A stretch of DNA of 64,000 nt from PALSA-926 sp964476835 (GTDB lineage Bacteria > Pseudomonadota > Alphaproteobacteria > Micavibrionales > UBA2020), in assembly GCA_964476835.1 (NCBI GenBank), contig CAYZCE010000002.1, positions 62,001 to 126,000 of the forward strand. The letters are read 5' to 3'. The position numbers were made by a program, and so were the translations under genes. The first letter of the stretch is position 1; each line of letters opens with the position of its first letter. Shown one piece after another: positions 1-11,026 of this stretch. Under the pieces are notes generated by a model that did not search any database, was not told the DNA's origin, and saw nothing but the letters and a program-made list of their open reading frames with translations.

Positions 1-775
1 TGCGGAACGAGAAGATCTCGTGCGCGCGCCACGACACGTAAAGCCCGACGGTCACCGCCGCCAGCACGCCCGACACCTCCGCCTTTTCCGCGACGAGGTA
101 GGCGACGAAAGGCAATTGCAGCGTCATCACGGTCTCGACCGTCGCGTTGTTCAGCAGGCGCTTTTGCAGCACGGTGAAGAGGTAGCCGAGCACATAGCCG
201 ACCACGATGCCGCCGAGCGCCACGAAGGCGAAATTGAAGGTCGCTTTCCACCAGATAAAAGTGCCGCTCAAAACCGCCGCCACCGCGTAGCGATAGGCGA
301 CCAGCGCGGTCGCGTCGTTGATGAGGCTCTCGCCTTCAAGGATGGCGACGAGGCGCTTGGGCAGGTGCAGGCCCTTGATCGCGCTGGTCGCGGCGACGGC
401 GTCGGGTGGCGAGACGATCGCGCCGAGCACGAAGGCCAGCGGCCAGCTGAAGCCCGGGATGAAATAATGGGCCGTGATGGCGACACTGGCGGTCGAGAAG
501 AGCACGAGGCCGATCGCCAGACGCCCGATGACGCCGCGGTTGCGCCGGAAATCGTGCCATGACATGTGCCGCGCCGCGTCGAACAGCAAGGGCGGCAGGA
601 ACAGCAGGAAGGCGACGTTGGGGCTCAGGCGCACGCTGGGCAGGCCGGGGATCAGGCTGATCGCCAGCCCCGCCACGACGAGCAGGATCGGGTACGACAC
701 CTTGACCCGCTCCGCGAGCGAGTACAGCCCCGCAAGGAGCGCCATCAGGAGGAGAATGATGTCTAGGTGCTGCAT
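1..775 (-). CDS. Na+/H+ antiporter, CPA1/NhaP family (3' end beyond window)
   Basis: Reading down from the ATG at 775 gives an open frame that runs off the window edge (about 258 residues). It starts MQHLDIILLLMALLAGLYSL and is made of hydrophobic segments. It contains SPPDAVAA near residue 130, the acidic core motif typical of CPA1 exchangers, and GESLINDATALV, another family hallmark. The family exchanges cytoplasmic H+ for Na+ or K+ at the inner membrane. The C-terminal half is missing only because the window ends. It lies upstream of nothing else on this strand; the efflux operon to its right ends 80 bases away. Family call is firm; the ion transported is not known. Confidence 0.85.
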   Translation of the reverse strand, partial: MQHLDIILLLMALLAGLYSLAERVKVSYPILLVVAGLAISLIPGLPSVRLSPNVAFLLFLPPLLFDAARHMSWHDFRRNRGVIGRLAIGLVLFSTASVAITAHYFIPGFSWPLAFVLGAIVSPPDAVAATSAIKGLHLPKRLVAILEGESLINDATALVAYRYAVAAVLSGTFIWWKATFNFAFVALGGIVVGYVLGYLFTVLQKRLLNNATVETVMTLQLPFVAYLVAEKAEVSGVLAAVTVGLYVSWRAHEIFSFR

Positions 776-855
776 GCGCCGCCCCGGATTGATCCAATAC
801 CCGACTATAAAATATTTCGCGGTCGCATTTCAACGATTGCGTGCTGACGGACAGC

Positions 856-2220
856 TTACACGCCGCTCTGCCAGCCGCCGCCGACGGCCTTGTAAAGGCT
901 GATCGCCGCCGTCATGCGGTCGAGCCGCGCCGTGACCAGCGCGTCGCGTGCGGAAAGCAGGCTGCGCTCGGCATCCAGCAGCGTCAGGTAATCCGTCGCG
1001 CCCGCGCGGTAGCGGGCGTCGGCGATGCTATAGGCCTTCTCGGCGGATTGCGTGGCGGCGGCATAGGCTTTCTCGCGCACGCCGGCGCTTTCCACGGCGG
1101 TGAGCGCATCTTCCACTTCACGGAAGGCCGTCAGCACGGTCTTGCGGTAGGTTTCGGCCAATTCCTGCTGCCGTGCCTTGACGCGCGCGAGGTCGGCCGA
1201 CAGCGACGGCCTGAACAAGGGCGCCGACAGCGAGGCCGCGATATCCAGCGCCGCAACCGCCGGATTGGTGAGCGGCGACACCCCGATGCTCGGCGCCAGC
1301 CCGATATTGACAGAGGGGAAGAAAGCCGCGCGCGCCACGCCGATGTCGGCATTGGCCGCGATCAGCGCCGCTTCCGCCGAGCGGATGTCCGGACGGCGCT
1401 GCAGCAGCGACGACGGCTGGCCGGGCGCGACATCCGGGACTTTCAGCGTATCGAGCGAGAGGGCTTGCGTCTTCACGCCGCCCGGCGGCTGGCCGAGCAG
1501 CAGGCTGAGCGCGTTCATTTCCGCCGCCAGGCTGTTTTGCAGGCCCGCCACGCCGGCATCGGCGTTGGATAGCGCCGTCTTTTGCTGTTCGACCTCAAGT
1601 GCGGAGGTCGCGCCCTCCTGATGGCGCGTTTCCAGCAGGTCGAGCGTGCGCGCCAGCAGCTTGCGGTTATCCTGCGCGACAGTCAGGCGGCTTTTCAGCG
1701 CCAATACGTTGGCGTAGGTGGTGCCGACGTCCGCCGACGTCACCAACGCCAGCGCGGCTTGGTCATAGATGCTGCCCGCCAGCGCGGCTTCCGCCGAGGT
1801 CAGGGCAGCGCGGTTGCGGCCGAAGAGGTCGACCTCATAACTGACGTCGACGCCTGCGCGCGCCGAAGGCGTGTAAGACATCTTGCCGCTTCCCTGCTTG
1901 CTGAAACTACCGGTCAGGCCGCCGGAGAGGTCCGCTGTTGGCCACAGGGAAGCATCCGCGACTTGCGCCGACGCGCGCGCCTGTTCGACGCGGTGGATGC
2001 CAGCGCGCAGGTCGAGGTTCTGCTTCAAGGCCTGCGCCTCGAGCGTCGTCAGCTCGGGACTGCCGAAACGTCCCCACCATTGCGAAAGATCTTCGCCCGG
2101 CTGCGTCGGGGCGTTCTGCCATTGCGCCGGCACCGCCACGGCGGGGCGCTGGTACTGCGGCGACAACGCGCAGGCCGAAAGCGACAGGAGAGCGGCGAGG
2201 ATCGCGGTTTTCTTCATCAT
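856..2220 (-). CDS. Outer membrane efflux lipoprotein, NodT family
   Basis: 454 residues, the usual length for a NodT/OprM-type outer membrane factor. The N-terminus has a lipoprotein signal with lipobox LSAC (Cys near residue 17), followed by YQRPAV, typical of the mature start. Two OEP repeats with long helices cover the rest. It would form the trimeric outer membrane duct for the MacAB pump encoded immediately upstream; only 3 bases separate it from macB, so it is almost certainly cotranscribed. An ATG one codon downstream is an alternative start. Substrate cannot be told from sequence. Confidence 0.93.
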   Translation of the reverse strand: MMKKTAILAALLSLSACALSPQYQRPAVAVPAQWQNAPTQPGEDLSQWWGRFGSPELTTLEAQALKQNLDLRAGIHRVEQARASAQVADASLWPTADLSGGLTGSFSKQGSGKMSYTPSARAGVDVSYEVDLFGRNRAALTSAEAALAGSIYDQAALALVTSADVGTTYANVLALKSRLTVAQDNRKLLARTLDLLETRHQEGATSALEVEQQKTALSNADAGVAGLQNSLAAEMNALSLLLGQPPGGVKTQALSLDTLKVPDVAPGQPSSLLQRRPDIRSAEAALIAANADIGVARAAFFPSVNIGLAPSIGVSPLTNPAVAALDIAASLSAPLFRPSLSADLARVKARQQELAETYRKTVLTAFREVEDALTAVESAGVREKAYAAATQSAEKAYSIADARYRAGATDYLTLLDAERSLLSARDALVTARLDRMTAAISLYKAVGGGWQSGV

Positions 2221-2223
2221 GAC

Positions 2224-4160
<1,937 letters not shown>

Positions 4161-4164
<4 letters not shown>

Positions 4165-5321
4165 AAGCGCGGCCCTCCGCGGAAGCCGCCGCCTGAAGCC
4201 GGTTTCGCCGTCGCCGCGACCGCAGCGGGCAGGACGATCTTGTCGCCGACCTTCAATCCGTCCTTCACTTCCGCCATCGTGCGGTCGCTGACGCCGGTAT
4301 GGATCACGCGCTCTTCCGGTCTGCCGCCTTCGACGGCGACCTTGACGATATAGGCGTTGTCCTCGCCCTCCTTGCGGCGCGTCAGGGCCTCGACGGGGAT
4401 CAGGGGCACACCGGTCGCGGCGCCGGAGGTGAAGAACACCTGCGTGCTCATACCGCTCATCAGCGCGCGGTCCTTGTTCTCGGCGTCGACCAGCACGTCA
4501 TAGAGCACGACGTCGTTGATGACCTCCGGCGTCGGCAGGATCTGGCGCACGGTCGCGGTCCATTTGCGGTCCATGTCGCCCATCGTGGTGAAATAGACCT
4601 CCATGCCGGCCTTCAGCCGCATGACGTCGGCTTCGGCCACCTGCGCGCGCACCGTCATGACGTCGAGGTTGGACACGCGCATGATCGTCGGCGCCGACTG
4701 GCTGGCGTTCACCGTCTGGCCTTCGCGCAGCGGGATGTCGACGACGGTGCCCGCCATCGGCGCGGAGATATGCGTATAGGTCAGGTTGGCGTGGTCGCCG
4801 TCGAGGCCGGATTGCGCCTCCTCGATCTCGGCCTTGAGCGCGGCGACGTTGGCTTCAGCGACTTTGAGCGCCGAGACGCTCTGGTCCACGTCGTCCTGGC
4901 TGACGGCGTCCTTCTTGATGAGCTTTACGTTGCGCGCGTTCTGCGCCTCGGCCAGTTTCAGCTGCGCCTGCTGCTGCGCGAGCTGCGCCTGCAGCGTGCG
5001 GATATGCGCCTCGTCGGCGTCGACGCGGGATTGGTAGATGCGCGGGTCGATCTCGGCCAGCGACTGGCCGGCCTTCACGTCGTCGCCGAACTGCACATAG
5101 ATTTTCTGGATCTGGCCGGAGACCTGCGTGCCGACGTCGACGTATTCCTTGGCCTCGAGCTTGCCCTGCGCCGTCACCTGTTCGCGCAGGTCGCCCTGCA
5201 TGATGGTCACCAGCCGGTGCGCCTGCGCCCCGGTGCGGACATGCGCACTCTTGCTATAGTAGTACCAGCCGCCCGCCGCCAGCAGCGCCAGCACAATCAC
5301 TATTCCCAGTCCCTTGCGCAT
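4161..5321 (-). CDS. macA: MacA-type periplasmic adaptor
   Basis: 386 residues. A single N-terminal membrane anchor (about residues 5-22) is followed by a biotinyl-lipoyl half motif, a long alpha-hairpin (about 100-180, rich in A, Q, E and K), the second lipoyl half and beta-barrel domains. It starts the operon macA-macB-outer membrane factor and bridges MacB to the duct. The C-terminus is glycine-rich (GGGFRGGPRL). The 160 bases upstream separate it from the divergent ECF sigma gene and must hold its promoter; I could not pick out a convincing one. Confidence 0.93.
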
Positions 5322-5481
5322 GAATATTCCTTGATTTTATTGGATTTTTCTGAAAACCCGCCGCTCTGAGCTTGTCACGCATGATAATGTCAAAACCCTG
5401 CGCCCGCGAGCCAAAAAGAAAAGCGCAGGATTGGCCACGCCCCCGCGTGTCAAGGACATGAAAACAGGCTACCTTGAGCGC

Positions 5482-6069
5482 ATGACCGAACAACAAAGCG
5501 ACATCGCCGCGCCGGAGATGCAGGAAGACGATTCCCTGCTGATGCAGAAATCCGCGGCCGGCGACACCCGCGCCTTCGCGCGCCTCGTCGCCCGCCACCT
5601 CGCGGCGACGGTGCGGATGGCGTCGCGCATCCTCGGCAACACGGCCGAGGCGGAAGACGTGGCGCAAGAGGCCTTCCTGCGCGTCTGGAAGCATGCGCCG
5701 GCCTGGGAAACGCCCGAACGCGCCGGTGCGCAGTTCACCACGTGGCTCTACCGCATCGTGCTGAACCTGTGCATCGACCACAAACGCCGGCAGGGATTCA
5801 CCCCCCTTGAAGACCTGCCGGAGCCTGCCGACGCGCGCGACAATGCCGAGACGGCGCTCCTGCGCCGCCAGCAGTCGCAGCGCGTGCGGCAGGCGGTCGA
5901 CGCGCTGCCCGAGCGGCAGCGCGAGGCTTTCGTGCTCTGCTTTTACGAAGAGCGCAGCAACAAGGACGCGGCGGACATCCTCTGCGTCAGCGTCAAGGCG
6001 CTGGAATCCCTGCTCGTACGCGCGCGCAGGAACCTCCACGCCGCATTGGAAACGGAGAAGACAGCATGA
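5482..6069 (+). CDS. ECF RNA polymerase sigma factor
   Basis: 195 residues from the chosen ATG. Region 2 contains NTAEAEDVAQEAFLRVW and region 4 contains LPERQREAFVLCFYEERSNKDAA, both diagnostic of group 4 sigma-70 factors. An in-frame ATG at 5458 and a TTG at 5431 would add up to 17 residues; I prefer 5482 because MTEQQ fits family starts, although no strong ribosome site marks any of them. It overlaps the next gene by 4 bases (ATGA). With a membrane protein and a periplasmic metal-binding-like protein downstream, it probably belongs to an envelope or metal stress response. Confidence 0.9.
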   Translation: MTEQQSDIAAPEMQEDDSLLMQKSAAGDTRAFARLVARHLAATVRMASRILGNTAEAEDVAQEAFLRVWKHAPAWETPERAGAQFTTWLYRIVLNLCIDHKRRQGFTPLEDLPEPADARDNAETALLRRQQSQRVRQAVDALPERQREAFVLCFYEERSNKDAADILCVSVKALESLLVRARRNLHAALETEKTA

Positions 6070-6509
6070 AGATCGACGATTTCAAGAAGAAGCTCGACAT
6101 CCACGGCGGCGACCTCTCGCGCTGGCCGCAGGAGGACATCAAGCCGGCCTATGCGCTGATCCGCGATAACCGCGATGCCGCCGCCTTGTTCGCCGCCGCC
6201 GAAGCGCTGGACAATACGCTGCGCCTCTACCAGCCCGGCGACGCGGCGCTGGAGCCGCTGGCCGCGCGCATCCTGCAAAAGACGCAAGGGCTGGCGCAGG
6301 ACCGTTCGATGCCGGTCCCCCCGCCGCCCGCGCTGCCGCTGCCGCTGCCGATGTATGCGCGCGCCGGCGGCCTGATCGCGGCCGCTCTGCTCGGCTTCTA
6401 CATCAGCGTCTACCCGGCGATCGGGAACGTCTTCTCGCCTGCCGACTCCCCGCTCTATGCGCAGGAACAGGCCATCAACGACGGCAATGCCGATATCTAC
6501 CAACTGTAA
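6066..6509 (+). CDS. Probable anti-sigma factor with one membrane segment
   Basis: 147 residues with no strong family match by eye. Residues 1-85 are soluble and charged. A proline stretch (PVPPPPALPLPLP) precedes a single transmembrane helix (about residues 101-121), and a short periplasmic tail follows. The start codon overlaps the stop of the ECF sigma gene, the classical arrangement for a cognate anti-sigma factor. There is no cysteine or HxxxCxxC zinc motif, so it is not a ZAS-type protein. Function is inferred from position and topology. Confidence 0.65.
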   Translation: MKIDDFKKKLDIHGGDLSRWPQEDIKPAYALIRDNRDAAALFAAAEALDNTLRLYQPGDAALEPLAARILQKTQGLAQDRSMPVPPPPALPLPLPMYARAGGLIAAALLGFYISVYPAIGNVFSPADSPLYAQEQAINDGNADIYQL

Positions 6510-6523
6510 CGGAGGACATCCTC

Positions 6524-6994
6524 ATGACGACCAAGACAAACATCCTCGCCGCCGGCCTCTTCGTGTCGCTGCTGGGCAACTGCTTCCTCGGCGGCCACCT
6601 CATCGGCCGCTTCCACGGCCATCCCGGCATGATGCCGCCCAATGCCGCCGCCGACAAGACCTTGCGCGACAAGCTCTCCGAGGCCGACCGCAAGGTCATG
6701 AAGCAGGCGATGGAACAAGGCCGCGAACGCATGGACAAGCTGCATGACGAGCTCGAAAGCGCCCGCAAGGCCGTCGGCGACGCCGTCAAGGCCGAGCCTT
6801 TCGATCCCGCCGCGCTCGATGCCGCCCTGACCAAGGAAAAGAACGAGAAGATGGCCTTCCTGCTGACGATCCGCGAGGCCCGCGCCGACATTTCGCAGAA
6901 ACTGTCGCCTCAAGGCCGCGCGTTGCTGTCGAAGATGAACCACTTAAGGCCGGGCAAGCCGCCCAAGGACTGCCCGCCGCCTCCGGTCGAGTGA
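6524..6994 (+). CDS. Periplasmic metal-sensor-like protein (CnrX/CpxP-like helical)
   Basis: 156 residues: an N-terminal signal anchor (LAAGLFVSLLGNCFLGGHLI), a His/Gly/Met patch (GRFHGHPGMMPP), then two long amphipathic helices ending in KPPKDCPPPP. This resembles the heavy-metal-resistance family of periplasmic sensors (CnrX, ZraP, CpxP fold). The ribosome site GGAGG lies about 8 bases before the ATG. As the third gene of the sigma/anti-sigma operon it may pass a metal or envelope signal to the anti-sigma protein. Metal specificity cannot be deduced. Confidence 0.75.
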   Translation: MTTKTNILAAGLFVSLLGNCFLGGHLIGRFHGHPGMMPPNAAADKTLRDKLSEADRKVMKQAMEQGRERMDKLHDELESARKAVGDAVKAEPFDPAALDAALTKEKNEKMAFLLTIREARADISQKLSPQGRALLSKMNHLRPGKPPKDCPPPPVE

Positions 6995-6996
6995 TC

Positions 6997-7524
6997 TCAC
7001 CAGACAAGGTCCGAAGCGTCGTGGCAATGCGCCGCGACCTGGTTCCCTTGCTTGTTATACGTCAACCCGTCGAAACTGACGCTCTTCGCGCGCACGATGC
7101 CGCGGCCATGCACGGCATTGGCGCGCGCCGGGTCGGCGGCGATCCATGATTGCCACTCGAAGCCGGGACCCGGATCGGTGATGACTGCGAAGACCTCGCG
7201 CCCCTTGCGCGCCAGCACCAGCTCGACCGACTTGGCGCGGTTTTCCGGCAGCGACAGGCGGCGGCGCACTTCCGCCTCCCATCCGCCGCTGGCCGCCAGC
7301 TTGGCTTTCAGCATATGGCCGACGCCAAGGCAGCCATGCTCCACCGCGTTGAGCAGCAATTCATAAAGCCCCGGGTGCACGCGCGAGGGGTCGCCGAACA
7401 TGCCGGCGGCGAAGCGCGAGAGCACGTCGACCTCTTCCAGCGTGCGCGCGCGGAACTTGCAGGTGTCGAGCAGCGCGAAGCCTGCAAGGATATCCGGTGC
7501 CGGTTGCGATATCTGCGGTTTCAT
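6997..7524 (-). CDS. RsbW-like ATP-binding regulator (HATPase_c)
   Basis: 175 residues. The GHKL N-box is seen as YELLLNAVEHG (about 58-68), the G1 box as ITDPGPGFEW (about 118-127) and the glycine loop as HGRGIVRAK. These are the marks of anti-sigma regulatory kinases of the RsbW/SpoIIAB type, without a DHp domain. It is the last gene of the secretion operon, 11 bases after the adaptor gene, and converges with the metal-sensor gene with 2 bases between them. Such proteins usually act in partner switching, but no STAS antagonist is visible in the window. Confidence 0.75.
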   Translation of the reverse strand: MKPQISQPAPDILAGFALLDTCKFRARTLEEVDVLSRFAAGMFGDPSRVHPGLYELLLNAVEHGCLGVGHMLKAKLAASGGWEAEVRRRLSLPENRAKSVELVLARKGREVFAVITDPGPGFEWQSWIAADPARANAVHGRGIVRAKSVSFDGLTYNKQGNQVAAHCHDASDLVW

Positions 7525-7535
7525 CTTCAGTCCCC

Positions 7536-8855
7536 CTAACGCTCGGTAAACGCGGTTGAAAGTGCGTTGCGGATCGGTTTCAGCAGGTATTGCAGGATCG
7601 TCTTGTCGCCGGTAATGATGTCGGCCATCACCGTCATCCCCGGCATGAAGACGTTGCGGCTGTCCGAGCCGACGTATGTCTTGTCGAGCGCCACGCGGCC
7701 CTGGTAATACCTCTCGCCGCCCTCGCCCGAGAAGGCCGCGGCGGAGATGAACTGGAGCGAGCCGGCGACCGATCCGTAGCGCGCGAAGTCGAAGCTGCTG
7801 AACTTCACCTGCACCTTCTGGCCGACCTTGATGTGGCCGATGTAGCGCGGCGGGATCTTGAGGTTGACGATGAGCGGCGCGTCGGTGGGCACGATCTCCA
7901 CCAGCTCCTGCCCCGGCTGCACCACGCCGCCGATGGTATTGACGGTCAGGCCCTTGACGATGCCCTTGACGGGCGCGCGCACGTCGAGCCGCGTCACGCG
8001 GTCGCGCAGCTTCTCGATCGTCTGCTCGTTGGCGGCGGCCGCGGCGTTCAGCGCGTCGAGCTTCTGGTTGGCGTCGTCGATATTGCCCGCCGTCAGCGCG
8101 GAAAGGCGGCTTTCATATTCGCCGATGGCGCTCTGCGCGCCCGCGATCTGGCTGCGCAGGCTCTCGACCTGGCCGCGCATCTGGTTGTAGCTCTGCTTCG
8201 TCTCCAGCAGCTTCATCTCAGGGATGTAGCCTTTCTCGAACAGCTTCTGGCGGCGCGTGTACAGGTCCTGCAGGATCGCGAAGTTCTGCTGCGCCGTCTG
8301 GAGGTCCGACGTCAGCGCGACGATCGCCTGCTTCTTCTGGGCGATCTGGCCGGTGATGATGTCGGCTTCCTGCTTCTTGGCGTCTTCCATGCTGCTGAAG
8401 ATGAATTCCTGCTCGCGCGCCGCGGCAGGCGTCGCGGCCTGGCCGAAGGACGGCGCGCGCTTCTCGATGAAGGCGCGCAAGCGCTCTTTCTGCATGTCGT
8501 AGGCGTATTTCTGCTCTTCGGCGCGCTTGAGGTCCTCTTCCGCGCCGGCGCCGTCGAGGCGCAGCAGCAGCTGGCCCTGGTCGACCGCGTCGCCTTCATG
8601 CACGAGGATTTCCTTGACCATGCCGCCCTCGAGGTGCTGCACCACCTGCTGGAAGCCGCTCGGCACGATTTCGCCCGGCGTATGCGCGATCTCGTGCACG
8701 TCGGCCACAGCCGACCAGGCGAGGAACGCCAGCACCGTGATGCTGACCGAGGTCATCGTCATCTTGACGAGGCGCGGGCTCGCCGATTCCTTCAGCCGGA
8801 TCGACTGCGACAAGTGGCGCAACTGGCGGTCGCGGTTGTCGTTCTTCTCTTCCAT
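7536..8855 (-). CDS. Type I secretion membrane fusion protein (HlyD family)
   Basis: 439 residues. A cytoplasmic N-terminus, one membrane helix (about 33-50) and the family hallmark GEIVPSGFQQVVQHLEGG are followed by a lipoyl domain, long coiled-coil hairpins (about 95-300) and a beta-barrel domain ending in HlyD-type GMTVMADI. This is the adaptor that links the inner membrane ABC exporter to a TolC-like duct. The start codon shares one base with the stop of the upstream ABC gene (TGATG), so the two are coupled. No TolC homologue lies in the operon; the NodT protein at 856-2220 belongs to MacAB. Confidence 0.92.
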   Translation of the reverse strand: MEEKNDNRDRQLRHLSQSIRLKESASPRLVKMTMTSVSITVLAFLAWSAVADVHEIAHTPGEIVPSGFQQVVQHLEGGMVKEILVHEGDAVDQGQLLLRLDGAGAEEDLKRAEEQKYAYDMQKERLRAFIEKRAPSFGQAATPAAAREQEFIFSSMEDAKKQEADIITGQIAQKKQAIVALTSDLQTAQQNFAILQDLYTRRQKLFEKGYIPEMKLLETKQSYNQMRGQVESLRSQIAGAQSAIGEYESRLSALTAGNIDDANQKLDALNAAAAANEQTIEKLRDRVTRLDVRAPVKGIVKGLTVNTIGGVVQPGQELVEIVPTDAPLIVNLKIPPRYIGHIKVGQKVQVKFSSFDFARYGSVAGSLQFISAAAFSGEGGERYYQGRVALDKTYVGSDSRNVFMPGMTVMADIITGDKTILQYLLKPIRNALSTAFTER

Positions 8856-11026
8856 CAGGCCGTTTCCTTCTCTTTTGCAGGCGCGCCGACGACGGGCACA
8901 TGTCCACGCGTCAGCTGCACGACGATATCCGCCATGTCCATGAAGTCGCGGCGCTGGCAGACCATGACGACCGTCTTGCGACCACGGCAGGACACGAGGT
9001 ATTCGCGCAGGCGCATGCCCGCCGGGCCGTTGAGGACCGCGTTGGGCAGTTCATCCAGCAGCACCACGGGAGCGTCGATCAGGTACAGCCGCGCCAGCGC
9101 GAGGCGTGCGGCCAGGTGCGGCGAAAAGGCACTGCGCCCGATCTCCGCCTCCAGCCCACCGAGGCGCTGCACGTCGTCGAAGGCGTCGGCGCGCTTCAGG
9201 GCGTCTTCCACTTCCGCGCGCGCGGCCAGCGGGTTGCCGATCAGCAGGTTTTCCGCGACCGTGCCGGGGAAGAATTCCGCGCGTTGCGGCAAGTAGGCGA
9301 TCTGGCGGCGGAGCGCGCAGGCATCCAGCTGGCGGATATCAAAGCCGTCAAGCCGCACGGCGCCGCCCTGCGGACGGTAAAGCCCCTTCAGCAGCTTGAG
9401 CGTCGACGTCTTGCCCGCGCCGCTGCGGCCCGTCAGCACGGCCAGCGCGCCGGCCGGCACGGTCAGCGAAAGCCCCTCGATCACCGGGTCCTTGTCGCTG
9501 TCGTAGCCGAAAGTGACGCTCTCCATCGCGATGCGTCCGCGCACGGTCGGCAGCACGGCCATCGGCGCGGCATCCGTTTCCGTCTCAAGGTCCATCAGGC
9601 TGTTGACCTGCAGCACGCTGTTGCGCAGCTGCTCGAGGCGCGGGATCATCGTGCAGAGGCTATAGAACGGCAGCAGGATGCGCCACACCAGGATCATGCT
9701 GGCGACCAACTCGCCGGTGGTAAGGCCTTGCGTCCAGACCAGGTGCGCGCCGAAGCCTACGACCAGCACGGCTGAGAGGACCGTCAGCGCATGCGCGAGC
9801 GTCTCGGCGACGGTGCCGAGGAAGCCGAGGTGGAAGTTCATCAGGATCTCGCGCCCGGCCATGTCGTCGAACTTGCGGCTCCAAACGTCCGTCAGGCCGT
9901 TCATGCGCACGCTGTCGAGCTTCTCGAAGGTCTCAATGGTAAATTGCTGCCGTGCCGAACTGGCCTTGGCGGCGAGGCGGATGGCGCGCTTGATGCGCCC
10001 GCGCACCAGCACGAAGATCGCCGCATAGCCGCCGATCATGGCGAGCGGCACGAAGGCCAGCGGGCCCGCGATCGCCGCCATGAGGCCGAGCGCAATCACC
10101 ACGAACGGCACCTCAAGGAACGAGAGGAACACCGCGCTCGAGAAGAAGTCGCGTACGGTCTCAAATGTCTTGATGCGCGCGACCTGCGCGGCGACGGAAG
10201 CCTGCTCGATCAGTTCCGGCGGCAGGCCGATCAGGTGCGCGAAGATGCGGCCGCCGATGAGGTTGTCGAGGCGACCGGTGATCCATGACAATGCCTCGGC
10301 GCGCACTTCGCGCAAACGATGCTCGGCATAAAGCGCCAGCAGCACGCCGCCCGCGATATACGGCAGGCCGGAAAGGTCGGCCGGCGATATCACGCGGTCG
10401 TACACGACCATCACGAACAAGGACGGCGCCAGCGCCACCGCGTTGATGATCAGGCAGATTAGCAGCACCATCCACAAGGTGGGCGAGAAACGGTGCGCCA
10501 CGGCGGCGAACCAGCTCTGCCCGGTGCCCTCGCGCATGAATTTGGAGGTATCCGTACGGTGACGGTCAAAAGGCTGGAAGAACCGGGCATCGCCGTGCAT
10601 CCGCGCCGCCTTTGAACCCGGCGGGACGATATCGATCTTGTGGCTAGCGCCGTCATAAACGACGAAACCGTCATCCTGCCGCGACAGGATGACGCGCGGG
10701 CCGGCTTCCGTCACGAACAGGCACGGCAGCAAGCGGGTGTCGGCATCGTCAAGCGCGATACGCTCGGCATTGGAGAAATAGCCGAGGTGCGCCATCGTAT
10801 TGAGCACATCGACCTCGTCCATGCCGTTCTCGGCGGGCAGCGATTCCAGCAGGCGCAAAGGCTTGCAGTTCGGCTCGAAGGCGAGCACCAGCGCGGCAAG
10901 GCACGATTCCCACGCGCCGCGGCCGCCGCCGCTGCGCCAGAGCAGGCGCTCCATCTTCTCCATCATGAACCCGATGGAAAGGAGGGCGGCGTCGGGCGGC
11001 TGGCGGTGCAGCGGCTGTGTGGTCAT
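8855..11026 (-). CDS. Type I secretion ABC exporter with N-terminal C39-like domain
   Basis: 723 residues. Residues 1-150 look like a C39-peptidase-like domain without a convincing catalytic triad; about 175-465 form a six-helix exporter domain; the rest is an ATPase. Walker A is intact (GRSGAGKTS) and Walker B ends in VVLLDELPN. The signature region reads FSPHLAARLALAR instead of LSGGQ, and the H-loop position is CQRRD with Gln in place of His. It overlaps the stop of the preceding ABC gene by 4 bases (ATGA). Most likely it is the ATP-hydrolysing half of a heterodimer with that protein. Confidence 0.88.
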   Translation of the reverse strand: MTTQPLHRQPPDAALLSIGFMMEKMERLLWRSGGGRGAWESCLAALVLAFEPNCKPLRLLESLPAENGMDEVDVLNTMAHLGYFSNAERIALDDADTRLLPCLFVTEAGPRVILSRQDDGFVVYDGASHKIDIVPPGSKAARMHGDARFFQPFDRHRTDTSKFMREGTGQSWFAAVAHRFSPTLWMVLLICLIINAVALAPSLFVMVVYDRVISPADLSGLPYIAGGVLLALYAEHRLREVRAEALSWITGRLDNLIGGRIFAHLIGLPPELIEQASVAAQVARIKTFETVRDFFSSAVFLSFLEVPFVVIALGLMAAIAGPLAFVPLAMIGGYAAIFVLVRGRIKRAIRLAAKASSARQQFTIETFEKLDSVRMNGLTDVWSRKFDDMAGREILMNFHLGFLGTVAETLAHALTVLSAVLVVGFGAHLVWTQGLTTGELVASMILVWRILLPFYSLCTMIPRLEQLRNSVLQVNSLMDLETETDAAPMAVLPTVRGRIAMESVTFGYDSDKDPVIEGLSLTVPAGALAVLTGRSGAGKTSTLKLLKGLYRPQGGAVRLDGFDIRQLDACALRRQIAYLPQRAEFFPGTVAENLLIGNPLAARAEVEDALKRADAFDDVQRLGGLEAEIGRSAFSPHLAARLALARLYLIDAPVVLLDELPNAVLNGPAGMRLREYLVSCRGRKTVVMVCQRRDFMDMADIVVQLTRGHVPVVGAPAKEKETA

